From: Verrucomicrobiota bacterium
GTDB lineage: Bacteria; Verrucomicrobiota; Kiritimatiellia; CAIVKH01
Assembly: GCA_024233345.1 (NCBI GenBank)
Contig: JACKPT010000001.1
Coordinates: forward strand, 62,001-126,000
DNA length: 64,000 nt
Reading direction: 5' to 3'
The notes under the pieces are model-generated. The model was not told the DNA's origin. It searched no databases and saw only the letters and a program-made list of their open reading frames with translations. A program made the position numbers and the translations under genes. Below are positions 7,422 to 15,466 of this stretch, one piece after another. Numbering within the stretch: position 1 is the stretch's first letter; each line of letters begins with the position of its first letter.

Positions 7422-10000
7422 AAAAGCGCTGGATACTTGCCTATGTGATTCTGCTCGCCGCATCGACCGTGGTACGGTGGCAGGCCGGGAACGATGCACG
7501 ACCGCTCGCGGGGCAGCAGGTCATCCGGCTGCCGGTGTTTGATCAAGGCAGGGAGACCGGGGCGGTGGTCGACATGGTGTATGTGGATCTGGTGCATCCG
7601 GGTAAACCGGACGCCCCGGGGGTTCTACTGCTGCATGGGGTCCCGATGATGTCCTATGACCTTCGCGGGCTGGCGGAAATTTTGCACCGCGCTGGCTATC
7701 GGGTTCTGGTTCCGGATCTGCCGGGCTTCGGTCGGTCGGCGAGGGTGATCCCTGATTATTCGTTTGATGCCCAGGCCCGCTACCTGAATGAGTTCCTGGA
7801 CCGGAAGCGGCTGACCCCGGTGCAGGTGGTCGCCTATAGCCAGAGCGGGGGCACCGCGATGGCGCTTTGGGAGCTGGCCCCGGATCAAATGGCCTCCCTG
7901 ACCCTGGTGTCTGCGGTCGGGGTGCAGGAATATGAACTGCTTGGCAACTATGCGCTCAACCATTCCCTGCACCGGCTGCAGGAAATGCTCATCGCCGCCG
8001 CCATCCATGGCGTGCCGCACTTTGGCTGGTTGGACCGGTTCCCGCTCAATGGTTCATACGCCCGGAATTTTTCGCAATCGGATCTGCGGGGCATGCGGTC
8101 CGCCCTGTTGAGCCTGACCATACCGACCTTGATTGTGCATGGGCAGAACGATGTCCTGGTGCATCCGGGAAGTGCGCATGAAACGGCGCGCCTGGTGCCA
8201 CAAAGTGCGTTGGTGATGACCGATGGTGGGCATGGCCAGGTCTTGCGAAATCCGGAGCAACTGGCAGCGCCGATCACCAACTTTCTCTTTACGGTTGTGC
8301 GGGGTACTGCGCCCGCGCGGAGCGAGGCGAGCCTGGAGCGAGTGGAGGCTTCGCAAAATCCATTCGATCCGGACCAGGCGGAGAAAATCGTCGGGTTCGC
8401 CCTCGTGGTGATGATTCTGATGATCGCCATGAGCACCTTGATCAGTGAGGACCTGGCCTGCATCGGGGCGGGGTTGATGGTAGCGAAGGGCATCCTGGGG
8501 TACGCCCCGGCTGCGTTTGCGGCATTCTTGGGGATTTTTCTCGGGGACCTTCTGCTTTTCTATTGCGGCCGCTGGCTGGGCCGTTCCGCGCTGCAACGAA
8601 AACCCCTGTGCTGGCTGATCCGGGAGGAGGCCATACAGGAGAGCACCGCATGGTTTACCCGCCGGGGGCCCATGGTCATTCTGTTGAGCCGATTTCTTCC
8701 CGGCAGTCGCCTGCCGACGTTTTTTGCCGCCGGCATGTTGCATACCCGGGTTTGGTCCTTTGCCCTGTACTTTCTGGTTGCGGGGGTGATTTGGGCGCCA
8801 TTCCTGGTGTGGTTGTCGAGCGAGCTGGGGGATTCACTGTTAACCCTGTTTGCCGAGTACAAGCTGGTCACCATGGGCGCGGTGCTGGCCGCGGCGGCGG
8901 TGATCTGGCTGGTGATTCAACTATTGATTCCTTCTTTCACCTTCAAGGGCCGTCGGCGGCTGGTATCCAAATGGCGGCGGCTCACCCGGTGGGAATTCTG
9001 GCCCTTGTGGGCTTTTTATCCTCCGGTCCTCCTGTGGATTGGCTGGCTGGCGATTCGATACCGGGGGTTGCATGTGATGCTGTCAGTGAATCCTGCGATG
9101 CCGTTGGGCGGGTTGATCGGGGAATCCAAAAAAGCGATACTCGACCAGATCGCCCTGGGGGACCGGTGGGTTGCCGCTTATCAGCAGATCCCCGGCACGC
9201 TTACCGCCGAGGAAAAGGAGGCCGCGGTGATGGCTTTTCTGGATGGGCACGGAATCAGTTTCCCGGTCGTCCTCAAGCCGGACCAGGGCCAGCGCGGCCA
9301 GGGGGTGGCGGTGGTCCGATCGCAAAGCCAGGTCAGCGCTTACTTTGCCAAACCCCGGGGGGATACATTGGTTCAAAGGTATGTTCCAGGATATGAGGTG
9401 GGAGTCTTTTATTACCGGATGCCCGGCATGGCCCGGGGCCGGATTTTTTCCATCACCGAGAAGCGGTTCCCGGTGGTGATCGGCGATGGCCGGCATGATC
9501 TCGAGTATCTGATCCTGAAGGATGAGCGGGCGGTATGTATGGCCGGCTATCTGTTGTCGGCCCACCGGGATTCCCTCAAGCGGATCCTTGACGAGGGGGA
9601 ACCCTACACCCTGGTCGAGCTGGGTACCCATTGCCGTGGCGCTGTTTTTCAGGATGGTATCTGGCTCAAGACCCCGGCCCTGGAGCGGGCCATGGATGAA
9701 ATTGCCCAATCCTGCAAGGGATTTTACTTTGGCCGGTTTGATCTTCGTTGTCCGAACCTTGAGGACTTGAAGGCCGGCTTGAACTTCAAGGTGATCGAGC
9801 TGAATGGTCTGACCTCGGAGGCCACCCATATCTACAATCCCGGCAATACGCTCTGGTATGCCTACGGTGTGCTGTTCAAGCAGTGGGCCATTGCGTTCCG
9901 GATTGGTCAGCGAAATCTGCGGGATGGTGTCCGGAGGGAGCGGGTTCGGGATGCGATCAAGCAGTGGTTGGCGTTTCAGCGCGCGCCGGAAGTGCGGTAG
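7418..10000 (+). CDS. Three-domain fusion: alpha/beta hydrolase + DedA (VTT) membrane domain + ATP-grasp
   Basis: 860 residues. After an N-terminal hydrophobic segment (5-20), an alpha/beta-hydrolase domain spans about 50-290. It carries 'LLLHGVP', nucleophile Ser143 in 'SQSGG' (first Gly of GxSxG replaced by Ser), Asp245 in 'HGQND' and His272 in 'GGHG'. Residues 325-505 form a DedA/VTT domain with 'FLGD' and 'SRFLPGSRLPTFFAAG', the Arg-rich motif associated with lipid transport. After two more hydrophobic stretches, residues 590-840 form an ATP-grasp domain ('VVLKPDQGQRGQGV', 'FYFGRFDLR', 'VIELNGLTSE'). Each domain looks intact. DedA proteins move undecaprenyl phosphate or phospholipids, so a lipid-modifying envelope enzyme is a reasonable inference. 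Substrates are unknown. ATGA overlap with the NRDE gene. Confidence 0.85.
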   Translation: MKKRWILAYVILLAASTVVRWQAGNDARPLAGQQVIRLPVFDQGRETGAVVDMVYVDLVHPGKPDAPGVLLLHGVPMMSYDLRGLAEILHRAGYRVLVPDLPGFGRSARVIPDYSFDAQARYLNEFLDRKRLTPVQVVAYSQSGGTAMALWELAPDQMASLTLVSAVGVQEYELLGNYALNHSLHRLQEMLIAAAIHGVPHFGWLDRFPLNGSYARNFSQSDLRGMRSALLSLTIPTLIVHGQNDVLVHPGSAHETARLVPQSALVMTDGGHGQVLRNPEQLAAPITNFLFTVVRGTAPARSEASLERVEASQNPFDPDQAEKIVGFALVVMILMIAMSTLISEDLACIGAGLMVAKGILGYAPAAFAAFLGIFLGDLLLFYCGRWLGRSALQRKPLCWLIREEAIQESTAWFTRRGPMVILLSRFLPGSRLPTFFAAGMLHTRVWSFALYFLVAGVIWAPFLVWLSSELGDSLLTLFAEYKLVTMGAVLAAAAVIWLVIQLLIPSFTFKGRRRLVSKWRRLTRWEFWPLWAFYPPVLLWIGWLAIRYRGLHVMLSVNPAMPLGGLIGESKKAILDQIALGDRWVAAYQQIPGTLTAEEKEAAVMAFLDGHGISFPVVLKPDQGQRGQGVAVVRSQSQVSAYFAKPRGDTLVQRYVPGYEVGVFYYRMPGMARGRIFSITEKRFPVVIGDGRHDLEYLILKDERAVCMAGYLLSAHRDSLKRILDEGEPYTLVELGTHCRGAVFQDGIWLKTPALERAMDEIAQSCKGFYFGRFDLRCPNLEDLKAGLNFKVIELNGLTSEATHIYNPGNTLWYAYGVLFKQWAIAFRIGQRNLRDGVRRERVRDAIKQWLAFQRAPEVR

Positions 10001-10092
10001 GGGCGGAAGTCGACATCGTGCCGGTTTCTGCGTGAAAGGGCTCGTGCTCCCGGCAATGGCCAGGCCTCACCCGCTCCCGCCCGGAGATCTGT

Positions 10093-10638
10093 TCACTCGT
10101 CCAGCAGGGTGACTTTGGCGATGTAGGGCAGTTCGCGATAACGGCTGTCATAATCGAGGCCATACCCGACCACAAAATGATCCGGGATGGTGAACCCGAC
10201 AAAATCCGCTTCGATGGGGATCACCCTGCGCTCCGGCTTGTCGAGTAATGCGCAGGTCAAGATCCGCTTGGCACCCTTTTGGCGCAACAAATCGACGGCA
10301 AAAGTAAGGGTGCGCCCGGTGTCGAGAATGTCGTCGACCAGCAACACCTCCGCCCCATTCACATCGACGGAAATATCCTTGGTCACCTTGACGGTTCCGG
10401 AGGATTCGGTGCCCGCGCCGTAGCTTTCGAGGGTGAGAAAATCGATTTTGGGATGCACATCGTGCCGATAGAGATCGCGGACCAGATCGGCAAGAAACAT
10501 AAAGCTGCCGCGGAGAATTCCGATCATGACAATGCCCTCAACCCGGCACTCCTTGGCCATGTCGAGTACGAGTTCATCCACCCGTTGGTCGATGGCCTCG
10601 GGGGTGATCAGAATGTCGTGGATATGATGTGGTTTCAT
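10093..10638 (-). CDS. hpt: Hypoxanthine phosphoribosyltransferase
   Basis: Salvages hypoxanthine or guanine to IMP or GMP with PRPP. The 181-residue length is typical. The PRPP-binding loop 'VLLVDDILDTGRTL' lies near residue 100, with the N-terminal 'GILRGSFMFLADL' loop and the substrate-side 'DFVGFTIPDHFVVGYGLDY' near residue 145. Starts at an ATG at 10638. It is transcribed away from the PUR-family gene, leaving a 170-base divergent intergenic region. Cytoplasmic, single gene. Confidence 0.96.
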   Translation of the reverse strand: MKPHHIHDILITPEAIDQRVDELVLDMAKECRVEGIVMIGILRGSFMFLADLVRDLYRHDVHPKIDFLTLESYGAGTESSGTVKVTKDISVDVNGAEVLLVDDILDTGRTLTFAVDLLRQKGAKRILTCALLDKPERRVIPIEADFVGFTIPDHFVVGYGLDYDSRYRELPYIAKVTLLDE

Positions 10639-10810
10639 GGGTCTCCCTTCCCGGTCAACCTAGCCCGAATCGTGCCGGAACGAAAGCGGTTTCTGTCCTG
10701 GTGTTCCTTTGGGAAAGTTTCTTGCGTCATGGAAAAGCCCACCCTAGAGTACAACGCTTTACGGGACAAGTTGCCCGATCTGTTTTTTTGACCAATCAGG
10801 AGCTGACGTG

Positions 10811-11047
10811 ATGGAAACTCTTTTAATGAGCGACAAGATCCAGGTGGAGCGAAAGCAATTCTATTTTGATTTGAAGGAAAATCCCCGGGGCCGTTTTCTG
10901 CGGATTACCGAGGATGTGGCGGGCCGGCGGGATACGATTATCATTCCCTCGACCGGGCTGGAACAGTTTCTGGAGGCGATCCAGAAAGCCATCGAAGTGA
11001 ATCACAATCCCCAACTGGAGCCGGAAGAGGTGGGTGCGGCCACCTGA
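10811..11047 (+). CDS. PUR-family (DUF3276) nucleic-acid-binding protein
   Basis: 78 residues forming one PUR repeat: 'VERKQFYFDLKENPRGRFLRITE' without gaps, then 'RDTIIIPSTGLEQFLEAI'. This is the bacterial PurA-like single-stranded DNA/RNA-binding family, small homodimers known from spirochaetes and Bacteroidetes. An AGGAG site eight bases upstream supports the ATG at 10811 over the adjacent GTG at 10808. It is followed after about 20 bases by an ECF sigma factor gene in the same direction. A regulatory or RNA-chaperone role is inferred from the fold. Confidence 0.88.
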   Translation: METLLMSDKIQVERKQFYFDLKENPRGRFLRITEDVAGRRDTIIIPSTGLEQFLEAIQKAIEVNHNPQLEPEEVGAAT

Positions 11048-11068
11048 GGTGGGCGCGGATTTCCGGTC

Positions 11069-11680
11069 ATGATTGATCCACATCCACCCGATGCTGCGGG
11101 CCAGGCCGAGGAGGTTACCGATCAGGAATTGGTCGCCCGGGCGCAGGGGGGGGATCTCGAAGCGTATAACGAGCTGATCCGGAGGCACCACCGCAAGATT
11201 TATGCGATGGTGTACAATATGACCTCCAACAAGGAGGACGCCGAGGACCTTACCCAGGATATTTTCTACAAGGCCTATTCCGTGCTCAACAAGTTCAAGG
11301 GGGATGCCTCGTTCTACACTTGGATCTACCGGATCGCGGTAAACCGGACCATCAACTACGTCAAACGCCGCAATAAGCGGGCGGGGTTGAGCCTGGACGA
11401 TGTGGACCTGGGGATCGAGCGGGATCCCGCATTTCTTGAGCTGTCGGCCCGGGAGTCCCCGTTTCGCGAGTGCACCCTGACCGAGCTGCAGGAAAAATTG
11501 AACAAAGCGCTGATGACACTGTCTGAAAAACACAGGACAGTGGTGGTACTGCACGACATTCAAGGCATACCGCATGACGAAATAGCCAAACTATTGAACG
11601 TTTCCTCCGGGACGGTGCGATCGAGACTGTTCTACGCCCGGAAGGCGCTTCAAGTGGAGTTATCGGAATACGCGCCATGA
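11069..11680 (+). CDS. ECF-type sigma-70 family RNA polymerase sigma factor
   Basis: 203 residues with sigma region 2 at about 25-95 ('DLTQDIFYKAYSVL', 'FYTWIYRIAVNRTINY', the -10 recognition helix) and region 4 at about 145-195 ('EKHRTVVVLHDIQGIPHDEIAKLLNVSSGTV', the -35 helix-turn-helix). No region 1 or 3, as usual for ECF factors (RpoE group). Its stop overlaps the downstream start as ATGA. That gene encodes a membrane protein placed like an anti-sigma factor, so this is probably an envelope-signal pair. Targets are unknown. Confidence 0.93.
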   Translation: MIDPHPPDAAGQAEEVTDQELVARAQGGDLEAYNELIRRHHRKIYAMVYNMTSNKEDAEDLTQDIFYKAYSVLNKFKGDASFYTWIYRIAVNRTINYVKRRNKRAGLSLDDVDLGIERDPAFLELSARESPFRECTLTELQEKLNKALMTLSEKHRTVVVLHDIQGIPHDEIAKLLNVSSGTVRSRLFYARKALQVELSEYAP

Positions 11681-12273
11681 AAAACGCAGAACGCAAGCGG
11701 TGGTGTTTGGAACATGCGGGAGAACCCCTGACCCCGGAGGATGAAGCCTATCTTAAGGAACATCCGGAGGTCCGCCTGGAGGTGGAGCGGCTGGCCTTGA
11801 TGGCCAAGCTGATGTCCCTGAAGAACCATGAAGAGCCCGCGCCCCATCTGGAGACCCGTTGCATCGCCCGGGTGCAGGAGCGGATCCAGTCCCGGCGTGA
11901 GCGCGGTTGGCTGTACCGGCTGGAAGATGCCTTGACCCTCAATTCGGCACCAGTCTGGGCCGCAGCGGCGGCTTTGGCGGTATTGGGCGCCGGACTTTGG
12001 GTCACGCTTCATACCCCCCCTGATGCCGGGGTGGCGGCGGTTCAGGAAGCCGATCCCGGAATGCCCCCGGTCAGTCTGGCGGCGGTCGGGGATGTGCAAC
12101 CTTCGGTGGTGCAAACAAGTCCGGCGGTGGATGTCGCCTCCGCAGACCGGGAAATCCCGCTCAATGAAAAGCCCATCCTTTTCCTGCGGATGGAATCCAA
12201 TCAACTGCCCCACAATTCCGACCAGTTGATCTATGGCAACGGCGGTACCATGCCGGTCCGTTTTGACTACTAA
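11677..12273 (+). CDS. Putative membrane anti-sigma factor
   Basis: 198 residues: a charged, helical cytoplasmic N-terminal part (1-85), one transmembrane helix at about 90-110 ('VWAAAAALAVLGAGLWVTL') and an extracytoplasmic tail of about 85 residues. The layout and ATGA overlap with the ECF sigma gene indicate an anti-sigma factor. The zinc-binding His-x3-Cys-x2-Cys motif of ZAS anti-sigma domains is absent, so binding must use another helix arrangement. Its stop codon overlaps by three bases with the stop of the convergent hydrogenase gene echF. Identity rests mainly on context. Confidence 0.65.
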   Translation: MKNAERKRWCLEHAGEPLTPEDEAYLKEHPEVRLEVERLALMAKLMSLKNHEEPAPHLETRCIARVQERIQSRRERGWLYRLEDALTLNSAPVWAAAAALAVLGAGLWVTLHTPPDAGVAAVQEADPGMPPVSLAAVGDVQPSVVQTSPAVDVASADREIPLNEKPILFLRMESNQLPHNSDQLIYGNGGTMPVRFDY

Positions 12274-12644
12274 GCCGGAGGCGTTTCCGGCTTGGGTTTT
12301 CGCTTGGGCGGTTCGTAGGGAACATCCAGGCGGTCGGTGATTTTCTCCGAGGCGGGCGAGGTGTACTGGGGATCATTGCTCAGGCATTTGCGGGGACAGG
12401 AATCCACGCAGAACCCGCACTGGATACATTTCATCCGTTCGATCGACCAGGCCTTGCCTTCGCGATCCACTTGAATCGCGCCGGTAGGGCACCGGATTTC
12501 ACAGATTTTGCACAAGGTGCAGGTAGAAACTTCCAGTACGATATGTCCACGGGTGCCGGGATAATAGGTTTTGGGCTCGGCAGGATAGTTGGCCGTGGCG
12601 GGGCTGCTGAACAAACTTTTGAGGGCGACATAGGTCATCTTCAT
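12270..12644 (-). CDS. echF: Ech hydrogenase subunit F, 2[4Fe-4S] polyferredoxin (NuoI-like)
   Basis: 124 residues with two classical four-Cys clusters: 'CTLCKICEIRCP' near residue 42 and 'CIQCGFCVDSCP' near residue 73. In group 4 [NiFe] hydrogenases this subunit passes electrons from ferredoxin to the EchC cluster. It is the last gene of the operon, ten bases after echE. The C-terminal tail is rich in Pro and Lys. The N-terminal region resembles NuoI/EchF rather than a free ferredoxin. Confidence 0.93.
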   Translation of the reverse strand: MKMTYVALKSLFSSPATANYPAEPKTYYPGTRGHIVLEVSTCTLCKICEIRCPTGAIQVDREGKAWSIERMKCIQCGFCVDSCPRKCLSNDPQYTSPASEKITDRLDVPYEPPKRKPKPETPPA

Positions 12645-12654
12645 GGGGCAATCC

Positions 12655-13734
12655 TCAACGTTCCGCGCAACTGATACAGGGATCGATGGTCAGGACGATG
12701 ACCGGTACATCCGGAAGATCGCAGCCCTGCAGCATTTTCAACAGCGGAGGAATATTGGCAAACGTTGGGGTGCGGACCCGGAACCGGTCGAGGTGCTTGG
12801 TCCCGTTGCCCTTCACGTAGTACAGAACTTCGCCGCGGGGTTGTTCCAGCCGGGCAAAATGTTCACCGTTGGGATAGCCCTTGACCTTGATTTCCGTCTC
12901 GCCATCCGGCATCCGGCAGAGCACCTGCCGGATAATATCAAAGGATTGATAGATTTCGCGAATGCGAACCATGCACCGGGCATAGCTGTCACAGTCCGAC
13001 TCGACAATCGGTTCGACCTCAATGTCGCGATAGGCGGCGTACCCCTCACAACGCGCATCCATCGGTTCGCCGCTTCCCCGCAGGGTGGGTCCGACCGCGC
13101 CCAGATCAAACGCGTCTTCACGGCTGAGGATGCCGATGCCGCGCAGGCGCTGCTGAACACTGTAATCCTGCTCGAACACATCGGTGATTGCGTGCAGTTC
13201 GGCCTCGATGGTCTTGAGGGTGCGGCCAATTTCCTTGAGCTTGTCATTGGTAACATCGCGGCGGGTGCCGCCGATTTTTGCCGCCCCGAAGATGACCCGG
13301 CCGCCGGTGGTTTCCTCGACAATATCCAGAATGTTTTCGCGGATGCGCCAACTGTTCATGAACAGATTTTCAAACCCGAATGCGTCGGCGACCAGGCCCA
13401 TCCACAGCAAATGGCTGTGAATGCGCGACAGCTCGGCCCAGAAGGTTCGCAGATAGTCGGCCCGGGGCGGCAAGGTAATGCCCATGACCCTCTCCACCGC
13501 CTGGCAGTAACCCATGCCATGGATGAAGCTGCAAATGCCACAGACCCGTTCGGCCACAAAGGTGAATTCCTGAAAATCCTTCTTTTCGACCAGCCGCTCG
13601 AGGCCGCGGTGGATGAATCCAAACGAGGGGATGGCTTCGATCACCCGCTCGTCCTCGACCACGAGGTCGAGGTGAATCGGTTCCGGCAGAACCGGGTGTT
13701 GGGGGCCGAAGGGAATAATGGTGCGATTGCTCAT
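12655..13734 (-). CDS. echE: Ech-type [NiFe] hydrogenase large subunit
   Basis: 359 residues, homologous to NuoD and hydrogenase large subunits. Both nickel-binding motifs are present: 'RVCGICSFIH' (Cys65, Cys68) and the C-terminal 'DPCISCAER' (Cys353, Cys356). This makes it a hydrogenase, not a complex I NuoD. The protein ends directly after the second motif, with no extension for a maturation protease to remove, as reported for EchE and CooH. It reduces protons with electrons delivered via EchF and EchC. Start overlaps the echD stop as ATGA. No hyp maturation genes lie in this window. Confidence 0.96.
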   Translation of the reverse strand: MSNRTIIPFGPQHPVLPEPIHLDLVVEDERVIEAIPSFGFIHRGLERLVEKKDFQEFTFVAERVCGICSFIHGMGYCQAVERVMGITLPPRADYLRTFWAELSRIHSHLLWMGLVADAFGFENLFMNSWRIRENILDIVEETTGGRVIFGAAKIGGTRRDVTNDKLKEIGRTLKTIEAELHAITDVFEQDYSVQQRLRGIGILSREDAFDLGAVGPTLRGSGEPMDARCEGYAAYRDIEVEPIVESDCDSYARCMVRIREIYQSFDIIRQVLCRMPDGETEIKVKGYPNGEHFARLEQPRGEVLYYVKGNGTKHLDRFRVRTPTFANIPPLLKMLQGCDLPDVPVIVLTIDPCISCAER

Positions 13735-14105
13735 GACGGTTGTTTCCGGGTCGGGATCAGGCAGCCGGCATTGAACGGGGCGGGCTCGGAGATCTTGTAG
13801 AACTTTCCTTTGTAGTCGACCCGGATATCCCGGATGTCGATGCCGAACAAGTCGTGCATTTCATTCTCGTAGGCGAACGCGCCAAAGTAGATGTCGGTGA
13901 TGCTGGGCAGCGATGGTTGATCCCGGGGCAGCAGCAGCCGGAGGTGGGTGATGCCTTCCTTGCCCATGAAGCTGTAGCTGAGTTCCAGTTGCTCCAGCGT
14001 CGTGGCGCAAATCTGCACGAGGCGATGGCCGGCGTCCTTCTGCTCCTGTACTTTGGCGAGCAGGTCGGACGATGCAATGGTGACGATTTCCTGGGGTGTT
14101 TCCAT
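13731..14105 (-). CDS. echD: Ech hydrogenase subunit D (NuoC-like 30 kDa)
   Basis: 124 residues matching the NuoC/EchD fold. The signature 'ITDIYFGAFAYENEMHDLFGIDIRD' region near residues 68-92 is the conserved 'P.a..yEREi.DlfGi' segment of complex I 30-kDa subunits. It is a structural subunit without cofactors that joins EchE to the rest of the peripheral arm. Start codon shares one base with the echC stop (TAATG) and its stop overlaps the echE start (ATGA), indicating tight translational coupling. Confidence 0.92.
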   Translation of the reverse strand: METPQEIVTIASSDLLAKVQEQKDAGHRLVQICATTLEQLELSYSFMGKEGITHLRLLLPRDQPSLPSITDIYFGAFAYENEMHDLFGIDIRDIRVDYKGKFYKISEPAPFNAGCLIPTRKQPS

Positions 14106-14596
14106 TAGGGGGGCGATGCCTTGGGTTTAAAGAAGGGAAGGCGGAACACGCGGTTGCGCTTTTTGCGCTCGATCCGCCATGCCGCGCGTTTGGTTTCGAG
14201 GACGGCGAGTCCTTTGACCACGCCGTCGATAATCGATTCCGGCCGGGCTGCGCATCCGGGGACATAGACATCCACCGGGATGGTGGAGTCGACCCCGCCC
14301 TTGGTGTTGTAGCACTCGGAAAAAATCCCCCCGCTGGTCGCACAGATACCGATCGCAATCACGACCTTGGGGTCGGGCATCTGCTGATAGATTTGCCGCA
14401 CCACCGGCTGGCTCTGTTCGTTGATATAGCCGGTGATCAACAACACATCCGCATGCTTGGGGTTGCCGGTATTGATCACCCCGAACCGCTCCACGTCATA
14501 CCGGGGAGTCAGGCAGGCGAGCACTTCGATGTCACAGCCATTACAGCTCGCGCCATCATAGTGAACCATCCAGGGGGATCGTTTGAACATCGACAT
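14105..14596 (-). CDS. echC: Ech hydrogenase small subunit (NuoB-like)
   Basis: 163 residues carrying the single proximal [4Fe-4S] cluster. Ligands are in 'SCNGCDIEV' (Cys18, Cys21), 'IGICATSGG' and 'VPGCAARPE'. It receives electrons from EchF and passes them to the NiFe site of EchE. The ATG at 14596 falls just after the echB stop (14599). The longer in-frame ORF to 14695 would run back through the echB 3' end and is unlikely. The basic C-terminal tail is not part of the cluster fold. Confidence 0.94.
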   Translation of the reverse strand: MSMFKRSPWMVHYDGASCNGCDIEVLACLTPRYDVERFGVINTGNPKHADVLLITGYINEQSQPVVRQIYQQMPDPKVVIAIGICATSGGIFSECYNTKGGVDSTIPVDVYVPGCAARPESIIDGVVKGLAVLETKRAAWRIERKKRNRVFRLPFFKPKASPP

Positions 14597-14598
14597 GA

Positions 14599-15462
14599 CT
14601 AGAATCCTGCCTTTAAGAAATAGAAAAGCACAATCAGATTTCCGGCGCCGGCGACGGCGGCAATCAGCCATGAGGAGGTGACGGTCCAGCGCCATGTGAG
14701 GCGGGCGTTGGTGTTGTCGACGAGGATCTCCGCCAGGTAGAGCCCGATGGTGGCGGGCACGGCAACCCAGGGGTTCCAGGCAAAGAACAGGTAGATCATG
14801 CCGAGGATGAGAATCGTTTCGTACCAGTGGGCCAGTTCGACGACCGCGAGGGCGGGACCGGAGAATTCGGTGGTGATGCCCTTGACGATTTCCTGGTGGG
14901 CGTGGTGGGAGGTGGACAGGTCGAACGGTGACTTCCGCAGCTTGATGGTGAGGATGTACAGCAAGCCGAACAGGATGCCGGGCAGATACAGGAACAGGGG
15001 CTTGTCGACCGCGAGGATGTCCCGGACCTGGAAGCTGTGGGGGAGGAGGTAGAGCCCCATTGCGGCAATCAGCAGCATGGGTTCACAGGCCATCATCTGG
15101 ATCAGTTCCCGTTCCGCACCGATGTGGCTGTAAGGGGAGGTCGCGGAAGCGGCGCCGAGGACCAGGAAAATACCGGACAGGGCGAGCGCAAAGATCACCA
15201 GCAACAGATCCCCGCCGGCAAAAAACAGGGTGCCGGCCACGATGTTGAAGACCAGAAAGCCGGTGAGGTACAGATTCTGGTAGAGGTTGACGATGACATT
15301 CTCTTTGTCGATCAACTTGAACAGGTCGTAAAACGGCTGGAAAATGGGGGGGCCGATCCGCCGTTGCATCCGGGCGGTCAGTTTACGGTCGATTCCCGCA
15401 ATCAATCCCCCGGCAACCGGGGCGAGCAGGATATAGAGAATTGCGGAAAGCCAGCCACTCAT
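14599..15462 (-). CDS. echB: Ech hydrogenase membrane subunit B (NuoH-like)
   Basis: 287-residue integral membrane protein, about eight transmembrane helices. NuoH-family signatures include 'RIGPPIFQPFYDLFKLIDKE' near residue 35 and the acidic loop 'ERELIQMMACEP', which in complex I and Ech lines the junction between the redox arm and the ion path. 'KLRKSPFDLSTSHHAHQEI' near residue 180 matches the conserved cytoplasmic loop. The ATG at 15462 is preferred over an upstream start because it falls immediately after the echA stop. Confidence 0.94.
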   Translation of the reverse strand: MSGWLSAILYILLAPVAGGLIAGIDRKLTARMQRRIGPPIFQPFYDLFKLIDKENVIVNLYQNLYLTGFLVFNIVAGTLFFAGGDLLLVIFALALSGIFLVLGAASATSPYSHIGAERELIQMMACEPMLLIAAMGLYLLPHSFQVRDILAVDKPLFLYLPGILFGLLYILTIKLRKSPFDLSTSHHAHQEIVKGITTEFSGPALAVVELAHWYETILILGMIYLFFAWNPWVAVPATIGLYLAEILVDNTNARLTWRWTVTSSWLIAAVAGAGNLIVLFYFLKAGF

Positions 15463-15466
15463 CGGT

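Noticed and set aside
12643..13800. A 385-codon plus-strand ORF across echE
   Set aside because: Antisense shadow of the hydrogenase large subunit, which carries both nickel motifs.
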